Shown here: piece by piece, positions 1-7,308 of the stretch
How positions within the stretch are numbered: position 1 is the stretch's first letter
Layout of the letters: each line of letters starts with the position of its first letter
Source of the DNA: JBCBWG01 sp036804185
Lineage (GTDB): Bacteria > Pseudomonadota > Alphaproteobacteria > Rhizobiales > Hyphomicrobiaceae
Length of the DNA: 16,000 nt
Direction of reading: 5' to 3'
NCBI GenBank assembly: GCA_050330095.1
Contig: JBHJOC010000049.1
Coordinates: 1-16,000, forward strand
Made by a program: the position numbers and the translations under genes
Notes under the pieces: model-generated
Told to the model about the DNA's origin: nothing
Databases searched by the model: none
The model's input: only the letters and a program-made list of their open reading frames with translations

Positions 1-588
1 CATGGACTTGGATCGCTGACTGCGCTTCCCGTGATCGAGACCCAGGCCAACGACGTGTCGGCCTACATTCCAACGAACGTGATCTCGATCACCGACGGCC
101 AGATCTTCCTCGAAACCGATCTTTTCTATCAGGGCATTCGGCCAGCCGTTAACGTCGGCCTCTCCGTGTCGCGCGTCGGATCTTCAGCGCAGGTCAAGGC
201 GATGAAGCAGGTCGCCGGCAAGATCAAAGGCGAACTGGCCCAATACCGAGAAATGGCAGCGTTCGCGCAGTTCGGCTCGGACCTCGATGCTGCAACCCAG
301 AAGCTGCTTGCTCGTGGTGCGCGCCTGACCGAGCTTCTGAAGCAGCCGCAGTTTTCGCCGCTCAAGACCGAGGAGCAGGTGGTTGTCATTTTTGCCGGAA
401 CGCGCGGGTACCTTGACAAAATGCCAGTGTCTGCTGTGGGGCGGTTCGAGGCCGAATTCCTGCGCCACATGCGGGCTTCGGGCGCGCCGATCCTCGAATC
501 GATCCGCACTCAAAAAGCCATCTCTGATGAAACCGAGAAGAAGTTGATCGAAACGCTCGACGCGTTCTCGCGGGGCTTCACCGCCTGA
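1..588 (+). CDS. atpA: ATP synthase F1 subunit alpha, C-terminal part (5' end outside window)
   Basis: This is the alpha subunit of the F1 catalytic head of ATP synthase, on the cytoplasmic face of the inner membrane. The reading frame is open from base 1 and gives 195 residues, starting inside the well-known stretch GSLTALPVIETQANDVSAYI, followed by PTNVISITDGQIFLETDLF and GIRPAVNVGLSVSRVGS. These are the end of the nucleotide-binding domain, including the arginine-finger segment SVSRVGS, and the start of the helical C-terminal domain. The Walker A part lies upstream of the window. The protein ends normally (LDAFSRGFTA) at a TGA. atpG follows 101 bp downstream, in the usual operon order. Identification is secure; only the 5' end is missing. 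Confidence 0.98.
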   Translation, partial: HGLGSLTALPVIETQANDVSAYIPTNVISITDGQIFLETDLFYQGIRPAVNVGLSVSRVGSSAQVKAMKQVAGKIKGELAQYREMAAFAQFGSDLDAATQKLLARGARLTELLKQPQFSPLKTEEQVVVIFAGTRGYLDKMPVSAVGRFEAEFLRHMRASGAPILESIRTQKAISDETEKKLIETLDAFSRGFTA

Positions 589-606
589 GGACGCCGCGCA
601 CAGAAA

Positions 607-643
607 CCCGCGCAGTTCTTCCCTCCACGGAGAGATGCGCGGG
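607..643 (+). other. Hairpin in the atpA-atpG intergenic space
   Basis: A perfect 8-bp inverted repeat (CCCGCGCA at 607-614, TGCGCGGG at 636-643) encloses a 21-nt loop between the atpA stop and the atpG start. There is no T-run after it, so it is not a classical terminator. It could shape mRNA processing or stability between the two cistrons; that is inference. Confidence 0.5.
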
Positions 644-689
644 CCCCGAGACGTGCTGCTGAAGCCTTGAGCGCGAGGGTCTTGGACCG

Positions 690-1580
690 ATGCCGAGTTT
701 GAAGGACTTGAGAAACCGCATTGCCTCTGTGAAGGCGACGCGGAAAATCACAAAAGCGATGCAGATGGTCGCGGCAGCGAAATTGCGACGCGCCCAGGAC
801 GCAGCCATCGCTGCTCGCCCGTACACGGAGCGCATGAACGCGATCCTTGCAAATCTCAATCAGGCCATGGTCACCAAGGAAGGCGCGTCGCCGCTGCTTG
901 TCGGGACGGGCCGCGACCAGGTTCATCTGCTTGTCGTCATGACGGCCGAGCGCGGGCTGTGCGGCGGCTTCAACACAAATATCGCCCGCCGGGCCCGCCA
1001 GGACATTGGTCGTTTGGTGGCCGCCGGCAAAACCGTCAAAATCGTAACGGTCGGGCGTAAGGGCTACGATCAGCTGCGCCGCGATTATGCGAGCCTCGTC
1101 ATCGAACGCATCGAGTTCCGGGATGTGAAGGCGATTGGTTTCGCGCAGGCAGAGCAAGTTGCGAACCGCGTGCTCGAGATGTTCGAGGAAAACGCGTTTG
1201 ACGTCTGCACGATCTATTATTCAGAATTCAAGTCGGTGATCGCCCAGCTACCGATGGGTTTGCAAATCATCCCCGCCACCCTTCCGGCGGGCGGCGACGA
1301 GGCAGGATCGAAGCCGAAGTCCGCGGCGCTTTATGAATACGAGCCTGACGAGACCGAGCTGCTTTCGTACGTGTTGCGGCGAAATATCGCGACACAGATC
1401 TTCCGGGGCCTCCTGGAAAATGCTGCCTCTGAACAGGGCGCGCGCATGTCGGCCATGGACAATGCAACGCGCAATGCCGGGGATATGATTGAACGCCTGA
1501 CGATCAGCTACAACCGCCAGCGTCAGGCGCAGATCACCAAGGAACTGATCGAGATCATCTCGGGCGCCGAGGCCGTGTAA
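690..1580 (+). CDS. atpG: ATP synthase F1 subunit gamma
   Basis: Gamma is the central rotor shaft that links the c-ring to the alpha3beta3 head. The 296-residue product has the conserved N-terminal helix PSLKDLRNRIASVKATRKITKAM followed by QMVAAAKLRRAQ, the central segment ERGLCGGFNTNIARRAR (about residues 88-104), and the C-terminal helix with MSAMDNATRNAGDMI and LTISYNRQRQAQITKELIEI. The length matches the family. The ATG at 690 places the conserved MPSLKDLR at the very N terminus; a weak GAGGG lies about 10 nt upstream. The TAA stop overlaps the ATG of the next small ORF (TAATG). Its place between atpA and atpD is canonical. Confidence 0.98.
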   Translation: MPSLKDLRNRIASVKATRKITKAMQMVAAAKLRRAQDAAIAARPYTERMNAILANLNQAMVTKEGASPLLVGTGRDQVHLLVVMTAERGLCGGFNTNIARRARQDIGRLVAAGKTVKIVTVGRKGYDQLRRDYASLVIERIEFRDVKAIGFAQAEQVANRVLEMFEENAFDVCTIYYSEFKSVIAQLPMGLQIIPATLPAGGDEAGSKPKSAALYEYEPDETELLSYVLRRNIATQIFRGLLENAASEQGARMSAMDNATRNAGDMIERLTISYNRQRQAQITKELIEIISGAEAV

Positions 1581-1771
1581 TGAGCGCACGCGTGTACGGT
1601 GATGTTCGTGACTTCGATGTCGGTCTGAGAGCCGGTGCGATTGCATCAGCGATCCAAACGGTCGACGTGGCATTCGTGCTGCGCGCGTCCTCTCCCGACG
1701 GACACCCCCTTCAGATCGCGCGACCGGATAAAAGGTGCGTCGGATCAAAGCAGAGAATGAGCGAGCAATAG
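1580..1771 (+). CDS. Possible small protein coupled to atpG (63 aa, unknown)
   Basis: An ATG overlapping the atpG stop codon (TAATG, 1578-1582) opens a 63-codon frame ending at 1771, so translation could be coupled to atpG. The product (start MSARVYGDVRDFDVGLRAG) has a short hydrophobic stretch (VDVAFVLRA, around residues 28-36) but no recognisable domain, signal peptide or motif. I do not recognise the family, and bacterial atp operons do not normally carry a gene here. The atpG-atpD spacer of about 240 bp may simply be open by chance in a GC-rich genome. Conservation of this frame in relatives would decide. Confidence 0.3.
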   Translation: MSARVYGDVRDFDVGLRAGAIASAIQTVDVAFVLRASSPDGHPLQIARPDKRCVGSKQRMSEQ

Positions 1772-1823
1772 CCCTTACCGGGTAACGGCCAGATGGCATT
1801 TCGTGAAAGGTGATCAGAAGACC

Positions 1824-3260
1824 ATGTCCACTCAAACATCCGGTCGTATTCGGCAGGTCACAGGCGCTGTCGTCGACGTTCAGTTCGACGGACATTTGCC
1901 GGCAATCCTCAACGCGCTCGAAACGGACAACGAGGGCAATCGCCTCGTGCTCGAGGTTGCACAGCACCTCGGCGAGAACACCGTACGGACGATCGCCATG
2001 GACTCGACGGAGGGTCTCGTGCGCGGCCAGGAAGTCCGTGACACGGGCCGCGCAATTGCTGTTCCGGTCGGCGAGGGGACGCTCGGCCGTATCATGAACG
2101 TGGTGGGTGAGCCTGTCGATGAAGCCGGACCGATCCAGGCCACTGAGTTCCGGCCGATCCACGCGCCGGCACCGGAATTCGTCGACCAGTCGACGGACGC
2201 AGAAATTCTTCCCACGGGCATCAAGGTCATCGATCTGCTCGCGCCTTATGCGAAGGGGGGTAAGATCGGGCTGTTCGGTGGCGCTGGTGTCGGCAAGACC
2301 GTTCTGATCATGGAGCTGATCAACAACATCGCCAAGGCCCACGGCGGCTATTCCGTGTTTGCCGGGGTTGGCGAGCGCACGCGCGAGGGGAACGATCTCT
2401 ATCACGAGATGATCGATTCGAACGTAAACGTTGACCCGACCAAGAACAACGGGTCTGCAAGCGGCTCAAAGGCAGCGCTGGTGTATGGTCAGATGAACGA
2501 GCCGCCAGGCGCCCGCGCCCGCGTTGCCCTGACGGGTCTGACGGTTGCGGAGTACTTCCGCGATCAGGGCCAGGACGTTCTATTTTTCGTCGACAACATC
2601 TTCCGGTTCACCCAGGCAGGGTCGGAAGTGTCGGCGCTGCTCGGCCGTATTCCCTCAGCGGTCGGCTACCAGCCGACGCTCGCGACTGACATGGGCGGGA
2701 TGCAGGAACGCATCACGACGACCCAGAAGGGCTCGATCACGTCCGTGCAGGCCGTGCACGTGCCGGCCGACGACCTTACCGACCCTGCGCCGGCGTCAAC
2801 GTTCGCCCACCTCGATGCAACGACCGTCTTGTCGCGTTCGATCGCCGAGAAGGGCATCTATCCCGCCGTCGATCCGCTCGATTCGACATCTCGGATGCTC
2901 GATCCAAGGATCATCGGCGATGAGCACTACGACGTGGCGCGCCGGGTTCAGCAGACGCTTCAGCGGTACAAGGCCCTGCAAGACATCATCGCCATCCTGG
3001 GCATGGACGAACTGTCCGAGGAGGACAAGTTGACGGTGGCGCGCGCGCGCAAGATCGAGCGGTTCCTGTCACAGCCATTCTTCGCGGCCGAAGTTTTCAC
3101 CGGCTCGCCCGGCAAGCTTGTCGACATCGCCGACACCATCAAAGGCTTCAAGGGCTTGGTCGAGGGGGCCTACGACCACTTGCCAGAACAGGCATTCTAC
3201 ATGGTTGGCACCATCGAAGAGGCGATGGACAAGGCCGAAAAGCTCGCAGAAGCGGCCTAG
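1824..3260 (+). CDS. atpD: ATP synthase F1 subunit beta
   Basis: Beta carries the catalytic nucleotide sites of F1. From the ATG at 1824 it has 478 residues: a beta-barrel domain, Walker A GGAGVGKT (152-159), the catalytic GERTREGNDLY (183-193, with Glu184), Walker B DVLFFVDNIF (251-260), and the DELSEEDKL segment containing the DELSEED motif in the C-terminal domain. The start was chosen at MSTQTSGRIRQVTGAVVDVQF because the family begins there; an in-frame GTG seven codons earlier (1803) is possible but adds nothing conserved. Residues about 203-216 (VDPTKNNGSASGSK) form a small hydrophilic expansion before LVYGQMNEPPGAR. The TAG stop directly abuts a palindromic repeat, whose first base is the G of the stop. 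atpC does not follow directly; a small gene intervenes. Confidence 0.98.
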   Translation: MSTQTSGRIRQVTGAVVDVQFDGHLPAILNALETDNEGNRLVLEVAQHLGENTVRTIAMDSTEGLVRGQEVRDTGRAIAVPVGEGTLGRIMNVVGEPVDEAGPIQATEFRPIHAPAPEFVDQSTDAEILPTGIKVIDLLAPYAKGGKIGLFGGAGVGKTVLIMELINNIAKAHGGYSVFAGVGERTREGNDLYHEMIDSNVNVDPTKNNGSASGSKAALVYGQMNEPPGARARVALTGLTVAEYFRDQGQDVLFFVDNIFRFTQAGSEVSALLGRIPSAVGYQPTLATDMGGMQERITTTQKGSITSVQAVHVPADDLTDPAPASTFAHLDATTVLSRSIAEKGIYPAVDPLDSTSRMLDPRIIGDEHYDVARRVQQTLQRYKALQDIIAILGMDELSEEDKLTVARARKIERFLSQPFFAAEVFTGSPGKLVDIADTIKGFKGLVEGAYDHLPEQAFYMVGTIEEAMDKAEKLAEAA

Positions 3261-3332
3261 TACCGCCGACCAGAAATCCCTGCACCATCCGCAACACGCG
3301 TCTGCCAGGGACTTCTGATCGAAAAGCGGTAC
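3260..3332 (+). repeat. 73-bp palindromic repeat, copy A (immediately 3' of atpD)
   Basis: The outer stem GTACCGC (3260-3266) pairs with GCGGTAC (3326-3332); the inner stem CAGAAATCCCTG (3271-3282) pairs with CAGGGACTTCTG (3306-3317) with one mismatch; the loop is 23 nt. CGA/TCG just outside the inner stem can add three pairs, leaving an asymmetric AAAA bulge on the right. Over the 71 nt from 3261 to 3331, 64 positions match the reverse complement of the copy at 11538-11608. The first base is the last base of the atpD stop codon. There is no T-tract, so it is more like a REP element or 3' stabiliser than an intrinsic terminator. It sits where it could lower expression of the downstream cistrons relative to atpD (inference). 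The remaining spacer to 3494 shows only a 7-bp inverted repeat (TCAATCG 3347-3353 / CGATTGA 3371-3377). Confidence 0.9.
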
Positions 3333-3494
3333 GAGTACCCGCGGTGTCAATCGGCACCTGCGAAAGTTGTCGATTGACGGCGCGTGCCGGCGCGGTCACG
3401 TGAAAGGCCTGCTCGACACAGGAGTGCGACGTTCGCGTATTCGGTCCGGATCCTGGATCGACACTTTGGAACGATAGGCGAAAGGAACTGTGTG

Positions 3495-3761
3495 ATGGCC
3501 GACACAACGCCGACTGCGAAGTTCGGAGGCTGCTGCGAGGAACTGCGTGATGCGATTGCCGCGGAGGACTTTGAACCGTTGATCACCGAGAGCGATGACG
3601 GTCTGCTGTTCATGGCGGTCGGCCTGATTGATCTCGACGACGACGAGCCTGGGATGGTGGATCATCCCGTCTTTTTCTGCCCGTTCTGTGGGACGAAATT
3701 GCAAGATCGTGATACCGTGCTTGAGAAGATCGGGCATGGCTCGGACGATGGGGACGACTGA
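3495..3761 (+). CDS. Small four-cysteine zinc-ribbon-like protein inside the atp operon
   Basis: This 88-residue acidic protein lies between atpD and atpC. It has a Cys-Cys pair at residues 13-14 (FGGCCEELRD) and CPFCGTKL at 62-69 (Cys62, Cys65), which together could bind one zinc, as in small proteins with an N-terminal CC and a C-terminal CPxCG knuckle. It has no signal peptide or membrane segment, and the C-terminal tail is rich in Asp and Gly. The ATG at 3495 has AAAGGA about 8 nt upstream; the upstream extension of the frame contains no recognisable sequence. The stop lies 2 nt before the atpC ATG, so the two are almost certainly cotranscribed and possibly translationally coupled. I know of no atp-operon subunit of this type; a role linked to ATP synthase is inferred from position only. 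Confidence 0.75.
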   Translation: MADTTPTAKFGGCCEELRDAIAAEDFEPLITESDDGLLFMAVGLIDLDDDEPGMVDHPVFFCPFCGTKLQDRDTVLEKIGHGSDDGDD

Positions 3762-3763
3762 GC

Positions 3764-4156
3764 ATGGCCGGAATGTTCAAGTTCGAGCTGGTCACGCCGG
3801 AGCGCGTGATGCTTTCGGCCGATGCTGTGCAGGTGGTGCTCTCTGGCACTGAAGGGGATTTCACGGTCCTTCCTGGGCATGCTCCAGTGCTTGCCGCGCT
3901 GATGCCGAGTGTCATCCACGTGACGTTGAGCGACTCGAGAAAAGCCATCTATATCAAGGGCGGATTCGCTGAAGTCACACCGGACTCGCTGTCAGTCCTG
4001 GTTGAACACGCGCTTGTGGCCGACGAGGCCGATCCGCGTGCGGTCGAGGCTGAGTTGAGCGCGACGGAGCAGGCCCTCGCCAAAGCTGATGACGACGATG
4101 CCCGTCTCCATCTTGATCGTGCGCTGCAGGCCTTGAAGGCGATCCAGCGGCGCTGA
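3764..4156 (+). CDS. atpC: ATP synthase F1 subunit epsilon
   Basis: Epsilon joins gamma to the c-ring and can inhibit ATP hydrolysis. The 130-residue product has the N-terminal beta-sandwich (FKFELVTPERVMLSADAVQV, then GTEGDFTVLPGHAPVLAAL, residues about 4-47; YIKGGFAEVTPDSLSVLVEHA about 65-85) and the C-terminal helical hairpin (DPRAVEAELSATEQALAKADDDDARLHLDRALQALKAIQ). Length and domain order are normal. The start ATG is 2 nt after the stop of the small zinc-ribbon-like gene. The stop codon lies in the loop of an 8-bp hairpin. It closes the atp operon. Confidence 0.97.
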   Translation: MAGMFKFELVTPERVMLSADAVQVVLSGTEGDFTVLPGHAPVLAALMPSVIHVTLSDSRKAIYIKGGFAEVTPDSLSVLVEHALVADEADPRAVEAELSATEQALAKADDDDARLHLDRALQALKAIQRR

Positions 4157-4202
4157 CCGCTGGAGCACCGACCGATATGTGCGGGGCCGGATCTTTTCCG
4201 GC
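4143..4202 (+). terminator. Hairpin pair at the end of the atp operon (terminator-like)
   Basis: A perfect 8-bp stem TCCAGCGG (4143-4150) / CCGCTGGA (4157-4164) has a 6-nt loop containing the atpC stop codon. A second stem GCCGGA (4186-4191) / TCCGGC (4197-4202) has loop TCTTT. Neither is followed by a T-run, so Rho-independent termination is not clearly supported. A 3'-end stabiliser or Rho-linked end is as likely. Confidence 0.4.
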
Positions 4203-4475
4203 GCGAGATCGTGCGTGTCAGCTGAAGCCTTATGCCTCGCTCTTGCCGGTCTCGCAGGTTCGGGCGCGAGGCTGAAATCGGTTCGGGCTGGTTACGCTCG
4301 CAACCCCGAAGCGTGGGCACGCCCCACAGCCACTGGACAAACGGGCGCCGGTCGCTTAGAGCCCGGCACTCAATTCCTAGACGGCTTTAGCTCCGTTGCA
4401 CGAGCCTTGTGATCGTCGACCGGTCACAGTGGCTCCTCTGCTGTTTGTATCGCCCCACACAACGAGGGTCACTCA
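4203..4475. other. Intergenic DNA between atpC and rplS
   Basis: With the hairpin pair above, this makes 319 bp without a convincing gene. A short open frame at 4179-4412 has no recognisable protein features. The region must hold the rplS promoter unless transcription reads through from atpC, but I see no strong -35/-10 pair. A ribosome-binding GAGGG (4464-4468) lies 7 nt before the rplS ATG. Confidence 0.5.
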
Positions 4476-5141
4476 ATGAACATCATCGAACAACTCGAGC
4501 AACGGCAGATGAGCCGGATCGCCGAGAAGCGCGCGATCCCAGAATTCGAGCCCGGTGACACGGTTCGCGTTCTTGTCCGCGTCGTCGAGGGCAAGACGGT
4601 GCGCAATCAGGCTTACGAGGGCGTTGTGATCGCGCGCTCTGGCTCGGGCCTCAACGAGAGCTTCACGGTTCGTAAGATCTCTTACGGCGAGGGCGTGGAG
4701 CGGGTCTTCCCGGTATATTCGCCGTTCATCACCGACATCGAAGTTGTTCGCCGTGGTCGGGTCCGTCGCGCGAAACTTTACTACCTTCGCGGGCGCCGTG
4801 GCCGCTCTGCGCGCATTCCGGAGCGGACGGATTCGCGCGCAAAGCGCCTGAATGCCGTCGTGAAAGGCTTCCGCAAGCCGAAGGGCACAAGCGATGAGCT
4901 GACGCGGATCTCTGGCATTTCGGGCGAACTTCAGACGGCACTCTACAAGCTCAATCTCATAAAGTATGAGCAAATCGCCGGTCTGACCGATGATGAAATC
5001 GCGATGCTCGACGAGGCACTGAAGCTGAACGGTCAGATCGAGCGCGACGATTGGATCAGTGCAGCGCAGCGTTTGATGGCTGAAGCGACGGTGGACGAGG
5101 TGCCGGAGATTGCCGCAGAGGGCGCCGAAGGTCAGTCGTGA
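4476..5141 (+). CDS. rplS: 50S ribosomal protein L19 with C-terminal helical extension
   Basis: L19 sits at the 30S-50S interface. Residues 1-117 are a standard L19: EFEPGDTVRVLVRVVEGKT, YEGVVIARSGSGLNESFTVRK, GEGVERVFPVYSPFI and RGRVRRAKLYYLR. The product is 221 residues, about 100 more than a typical L19. Residues about 135-200 (DELTRISGISGELQTALYKL, then YEQIAGLTDDEIAMLDEALK and RDDWISAAQRLMAEA) resemble the helix-hairpin-helix module found as a C-terminal extension on alphaproteobacterial L21 and NuoE proteins. The tail is acidic. The frame runs continuously through both parts, so this is a true fusion and not two ORFs. The usual partners rpsP, rimM and trmD are not upstream; atpC is. Confidence 0.95.
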   Translation: MNIIEQLEQRQMSRIAEKRAIPEFEPGDTVRVLVRVVEGKTVRNQAYEGVVIARSGSGLNESFTVRKISYGEGVERVFPVYSPFITDIEVVRRGRVRRAKLYYLRGRRGRSARIPERTDSRAKRLNAVVKGFRKPKGTSDELTRISGISGELQTALYKLNLIKYEQIAGLTDDEIAMLDEALKLNGQIERDDWISAAQRLMAEATVDEVPEIAAEGAEGQS

Positions 5142-5210
5142 GGCCGTGGGTCGAAGCCCTGCCACGTGCCGTCGGCCAGGGTGTGTTCGACGCTTTGCTG
5201 GACGGGCATC

Positions 5211-5228
5211 TCTGTCCGTCAGGACAGA
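5211..5228 (+). terminator. Hairpin downstream of rplS
   Basis: A perfect 7-bp stem TCTGTCC / GGACAGA with tetraloop GTCA lies 69 nt after the rplS stop. No T-tract follows. It may mark the 3' end of the rplS transcript. The remaining DNA up to map (5229-5391) shows no recognisable gene. Confidence 0.35.
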
Positions 5229-5391
5229 TCAAGCGAACTGGTCGCCAGCTCGACGTGTCGGCAACGCTGCTGGCGAACCAACGGCCGTGTTGAGTGCTTC
5301 CACTGTTGACGGAAGCGCTCTAAGTTCATCTGCTGTGAGCTTGACGGCGCGATGTTGCGCGATGCGGCGATGAAGGTCGGTTACAAGCGAC

Positions 5392-6255
5392 ATGAATCTG
5401 GTGACGGTGAAATCCCAAGCCACTGATGGCGATGTCGAACTGCACGGGCCCGAGGCGTTTGCCGCTATGCGCAAGGCGGGCCGCCTGGCCGCGGAAGCGC
5501 TTGACATGGTCGGTCCGATGGTCAAGCCGGGTGTACCAGCGCGCGAACTCGACGAGGCGCTGTTCGCCTTTGCGATGGACCACGGTGCTATTCCCGCAAC
5601 GCTGTTCTATCGCGGCTACCGCCATGCATCCTGCATCTCAATTAACCACGTGGTCTGCCACGGCATCCCGAGCGCGAAGCAGCTTCGTGATGGTGACATC
5701 CTCAACATCGACGTGACACTGATCGTCGATGGCTGGCATGGCGATTCAAGCCGCATGTATGTCGCGGGCCTCCCATCTCGCAAAGCCGAACGGCTGATCC
5801 GCATCACACACGAGGCCCTCGTCCGGGGGATCGCGGCGGTCAAGCCTGGTCACACGACGGGCGACATCGGGGAGGCGATCCAGCGCTACGCAGAGGCCGA
5901 ACGGTGCAGCGTTGTTCGCGACTTCTGCGGTCATGGTCTCGGTCGCAGCTTCCACGCCCGCCCGAACATCCTCCACTACGGCAAATCTGGCGAAGGCACC
6001 GTCTTGAAGCCGGGCATGCTGTTCACCATCGAGCCAATGATCAATATTGGTAAGCCGACCGTCAAAATATTGTCGGACGGCTGGACTGCCGTCACGAGAG
6101 ACCGAGAGCTCTCCGCCCAGTTCGAACATACGGTTGGCGTGACCGAAAGCGGCTGTGAAGTGTTCACCTACTCGCCCGCCGGACTGGATCATCCGTTTGC
6201 TGTTTCTGATCGTGCGCAGGGGCTTGAGGTTCGGCGCGTGCCGGGCACCGCTTGA
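5392..6255 (+). CDS. map: Methionine aminopeptidase, type I
   Basis: This cytosolic metallopeptidase removes the initiator Met from nascent proteins. The 287-residue product has the pita-bread fold signatures in order: substrate-side His90 (NHVVCHGIP), metal ligands Asp107 (NIDVT) and Asp118 (GWHGDSS), His181 (CGHGLGRSFHARPN), Glu214 (FTIEPMI) and Glu245 (QFEHTVGV). All five metal ligands are present. There is no N-terminal zinc-finger extension, as expected for the bacterial type. The ATG at 5392 is the first of several possible starts; the Shine-Dalgarno sequence is poor (GAAGG about 15 nt upstream), and the in-frame GTG codons at 5401 and 5407 are alternatives. The C-terminal tail of about 25 residues after FTYSPAGLDHPF is variable. 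radC follows, a neighbour pair common in alphaproteobacteria. Confidence 0.96.
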   Translation: MNLVTVKSQATDGDVELHGPEAFAAMRKAGRLAAEALDMVGPMVKPGVPARELDEALFAFAMDHGAIPATLFYRGYRHASCISINHVVCHGIPSAKQLRDGDILNIDVTLIVDGWHGDSSRMYVAGLPSRKAERLIRITHEALVRGIAAVKPGHTTGDIGEAIQRYAEAERCSVVRDFCGHGLGRSFHARPNILHYGKSGEGTVLKPGMLFTIEPMINIGKPTVKILSDGWTAVTRDRELSAQFEHTVGVTESGCEVFTYSPAGLDHPFAVSDRAQGLEVRRVPGTA

Positions 6256-6369
6256 ATTGCCGATGGCGCACCGGGCCATCGACAGATCGAAGGCCGGCGG
6301 GGGTGGCCGATCGCGCCCAGTAACCCGTGTGACGTTCTGGCTGGGCGCAGTTGCACTGCAGTCGCCATC

Positions 6370-7284
6370 GTGAGGCGTGGGGTTCAACAAGTGGTTAGTC
6401 GCGATCCCGACGAACCTGCCATCACTCAATCCTCTTTCGCTTTCCAGGGGGTCGCCTTCACTGGGATTGATCGGAACGTTGCTGCTGGCGTCGACAAGGC
6501 CGAGGGGACGGCGTCATCGAACCGAAATTGCGCCGACGACGTTGTGCCCGCGCGCCGGACACGAAGAGCCGCTGCGAATGGCGGCAGTGCCAACACGGAC
6601 CCGGGCGCCGTGGCGGGACCTGCGGGCCACCGGGAGCGCGTACGCGAACGGGTGCTCGCTGGCGCGAGCACAACGATGCACGACTACGAGCTTCTCGAGT
6701 TTCTGCTGTTCGGCGTCGTGCGTCAGGGCGACACCAAGGGCGTCGCGAAGCTGCTCCTGGCGCGCTTTGGAACGCTTGCAGACGTCTTGGCCGCCGAGCC
6801 TGAACGGCTGCGGGAAGTTAAGGGTGTTGGCGATGCGACCGTTGCCCTGTTCGCCGTCGTTCGTGAAACGTCGTTGCGCCAACTTCGCGCAGAGGTCCGC
6901 GGCCAGCCGATCCTTGGATCGTGGCAGAAGGTTCTCGACTACTGCCATGTCGCCATGGGCCGGGGGGCGCGCGAACAATTCCGGATCCTCTTCCTCGACA
7001 AGAAGAACCGTTTGATCGCCGACGAAGTGCAGCAGGAGGGGACTGTCGACCACACTCCGGTCTATGTCCGCGAGGTTTGCAAAAGAGCGCTCGAGCTCTC
7101 GGCAACGGCCGTTATCCTCGTCCACAATCACCCTTCGGGTGATCCGACGCCGTCACAACCGGACGTCGACATGACGAACCAGATCATCGCCGCCCTGCGT
7201 CCGCTTGGGATCACCATTCACGATCACATCATCGTCGCCCGCGAGGGCCACGTGAGCTTCCGCAGCCGCGGTCTCATCCGCTGA
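6370..7284 (+). CDS. radC: RadC family protein (JAMM/MPN domain)
   Basis: RadC-family proteins combine an N-terminal helix-hairpin-helix region with a JAMM-type metalloprotease-like domain; their biochemical role is unsettled despite the 'DNA repair' name. Recognisable sequence begins at residue 87 (GHRERVRERVL), followed by DYELLEFLLFGVVRQGDTK, an HhH-like segment LREVKGVGDATVALFAVV (about 147-164), EQFRILFLDKKNRLIADEV, and the JAMM signature HNHPSGDPTPSQPDVD (252-267) with His252, His254, Ser262 and Asp265. The first 86 residues from the GTG at 6370 are Ala/Arg-rich and match nothing I know, so the true start is uncertain; most of that extension could be untranslated leader or a linker. hisF starts 24 nt downstream. 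Confidence 0.93.
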   Translation: MRRGVQQVVSRDPDEPAITQSSFAFQGVAFTGIDRNVAAGVDKAEGTASSNRNCADDVVPARRTRRAAANGGSANTDPGAVAGPAGHRERVRERVLAGASTTMHDYELLEFLLFGVVRQGDTKGVAKLLLARFGTLADVLAAEPERLREVKGVGDATVALFAVVRETSLRQLRAEVRGQPILGSWQKVLDYCHVAMGRGAREQFRILFLDKKNRLIADEVQQEGTVDHTPVYVREVCKRALELSATAVILVHNHPSGDPTPSQPDVDMTNQIIAALRPLGITIHDHIIVAREGHVSFRSRGLIR

Positions 7285-7308
7285 CAGTTCGGACAGGACG
7301 CGCACCAG

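Noticed and set aside
1248..2405. Long minus-strand open frame (385 codons) opposite atpG and atpD
   Set aside because: It lies antisense to two well-conserved ATP synthase genes, has no domain I recognise, and is explained by high GC and codon bias in the sense genes.
3260..3332. Palindrome downstream of atpD considered as an intrinsic terminator
   Set aside because: No T-run follows on the plus strand, and atpC, needed at stoichiometric levels, lies downstream; the same element elsewhere also lacks a T-run.
4179..4412. 77-codon frame between atpC and rplS
   Set aside because: No ribosome-binding site, no motif, and low-complexity composition typical of chance frames in GC-rich DNA.
4473..5165. 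Minus-strand open frame of 230 codons opposite rplS
   Set aside because: It is the mirror of the L19 coding sequence, has no recognisable domain, and the sense strand encodes a clear ribosomal protein.
6377..7015. Plus-strand 212-codon frame overlapping radC
   Set aside because: It is Arg/Ser-rich, without motifs, and in a different frame from the conserved RadC domain.
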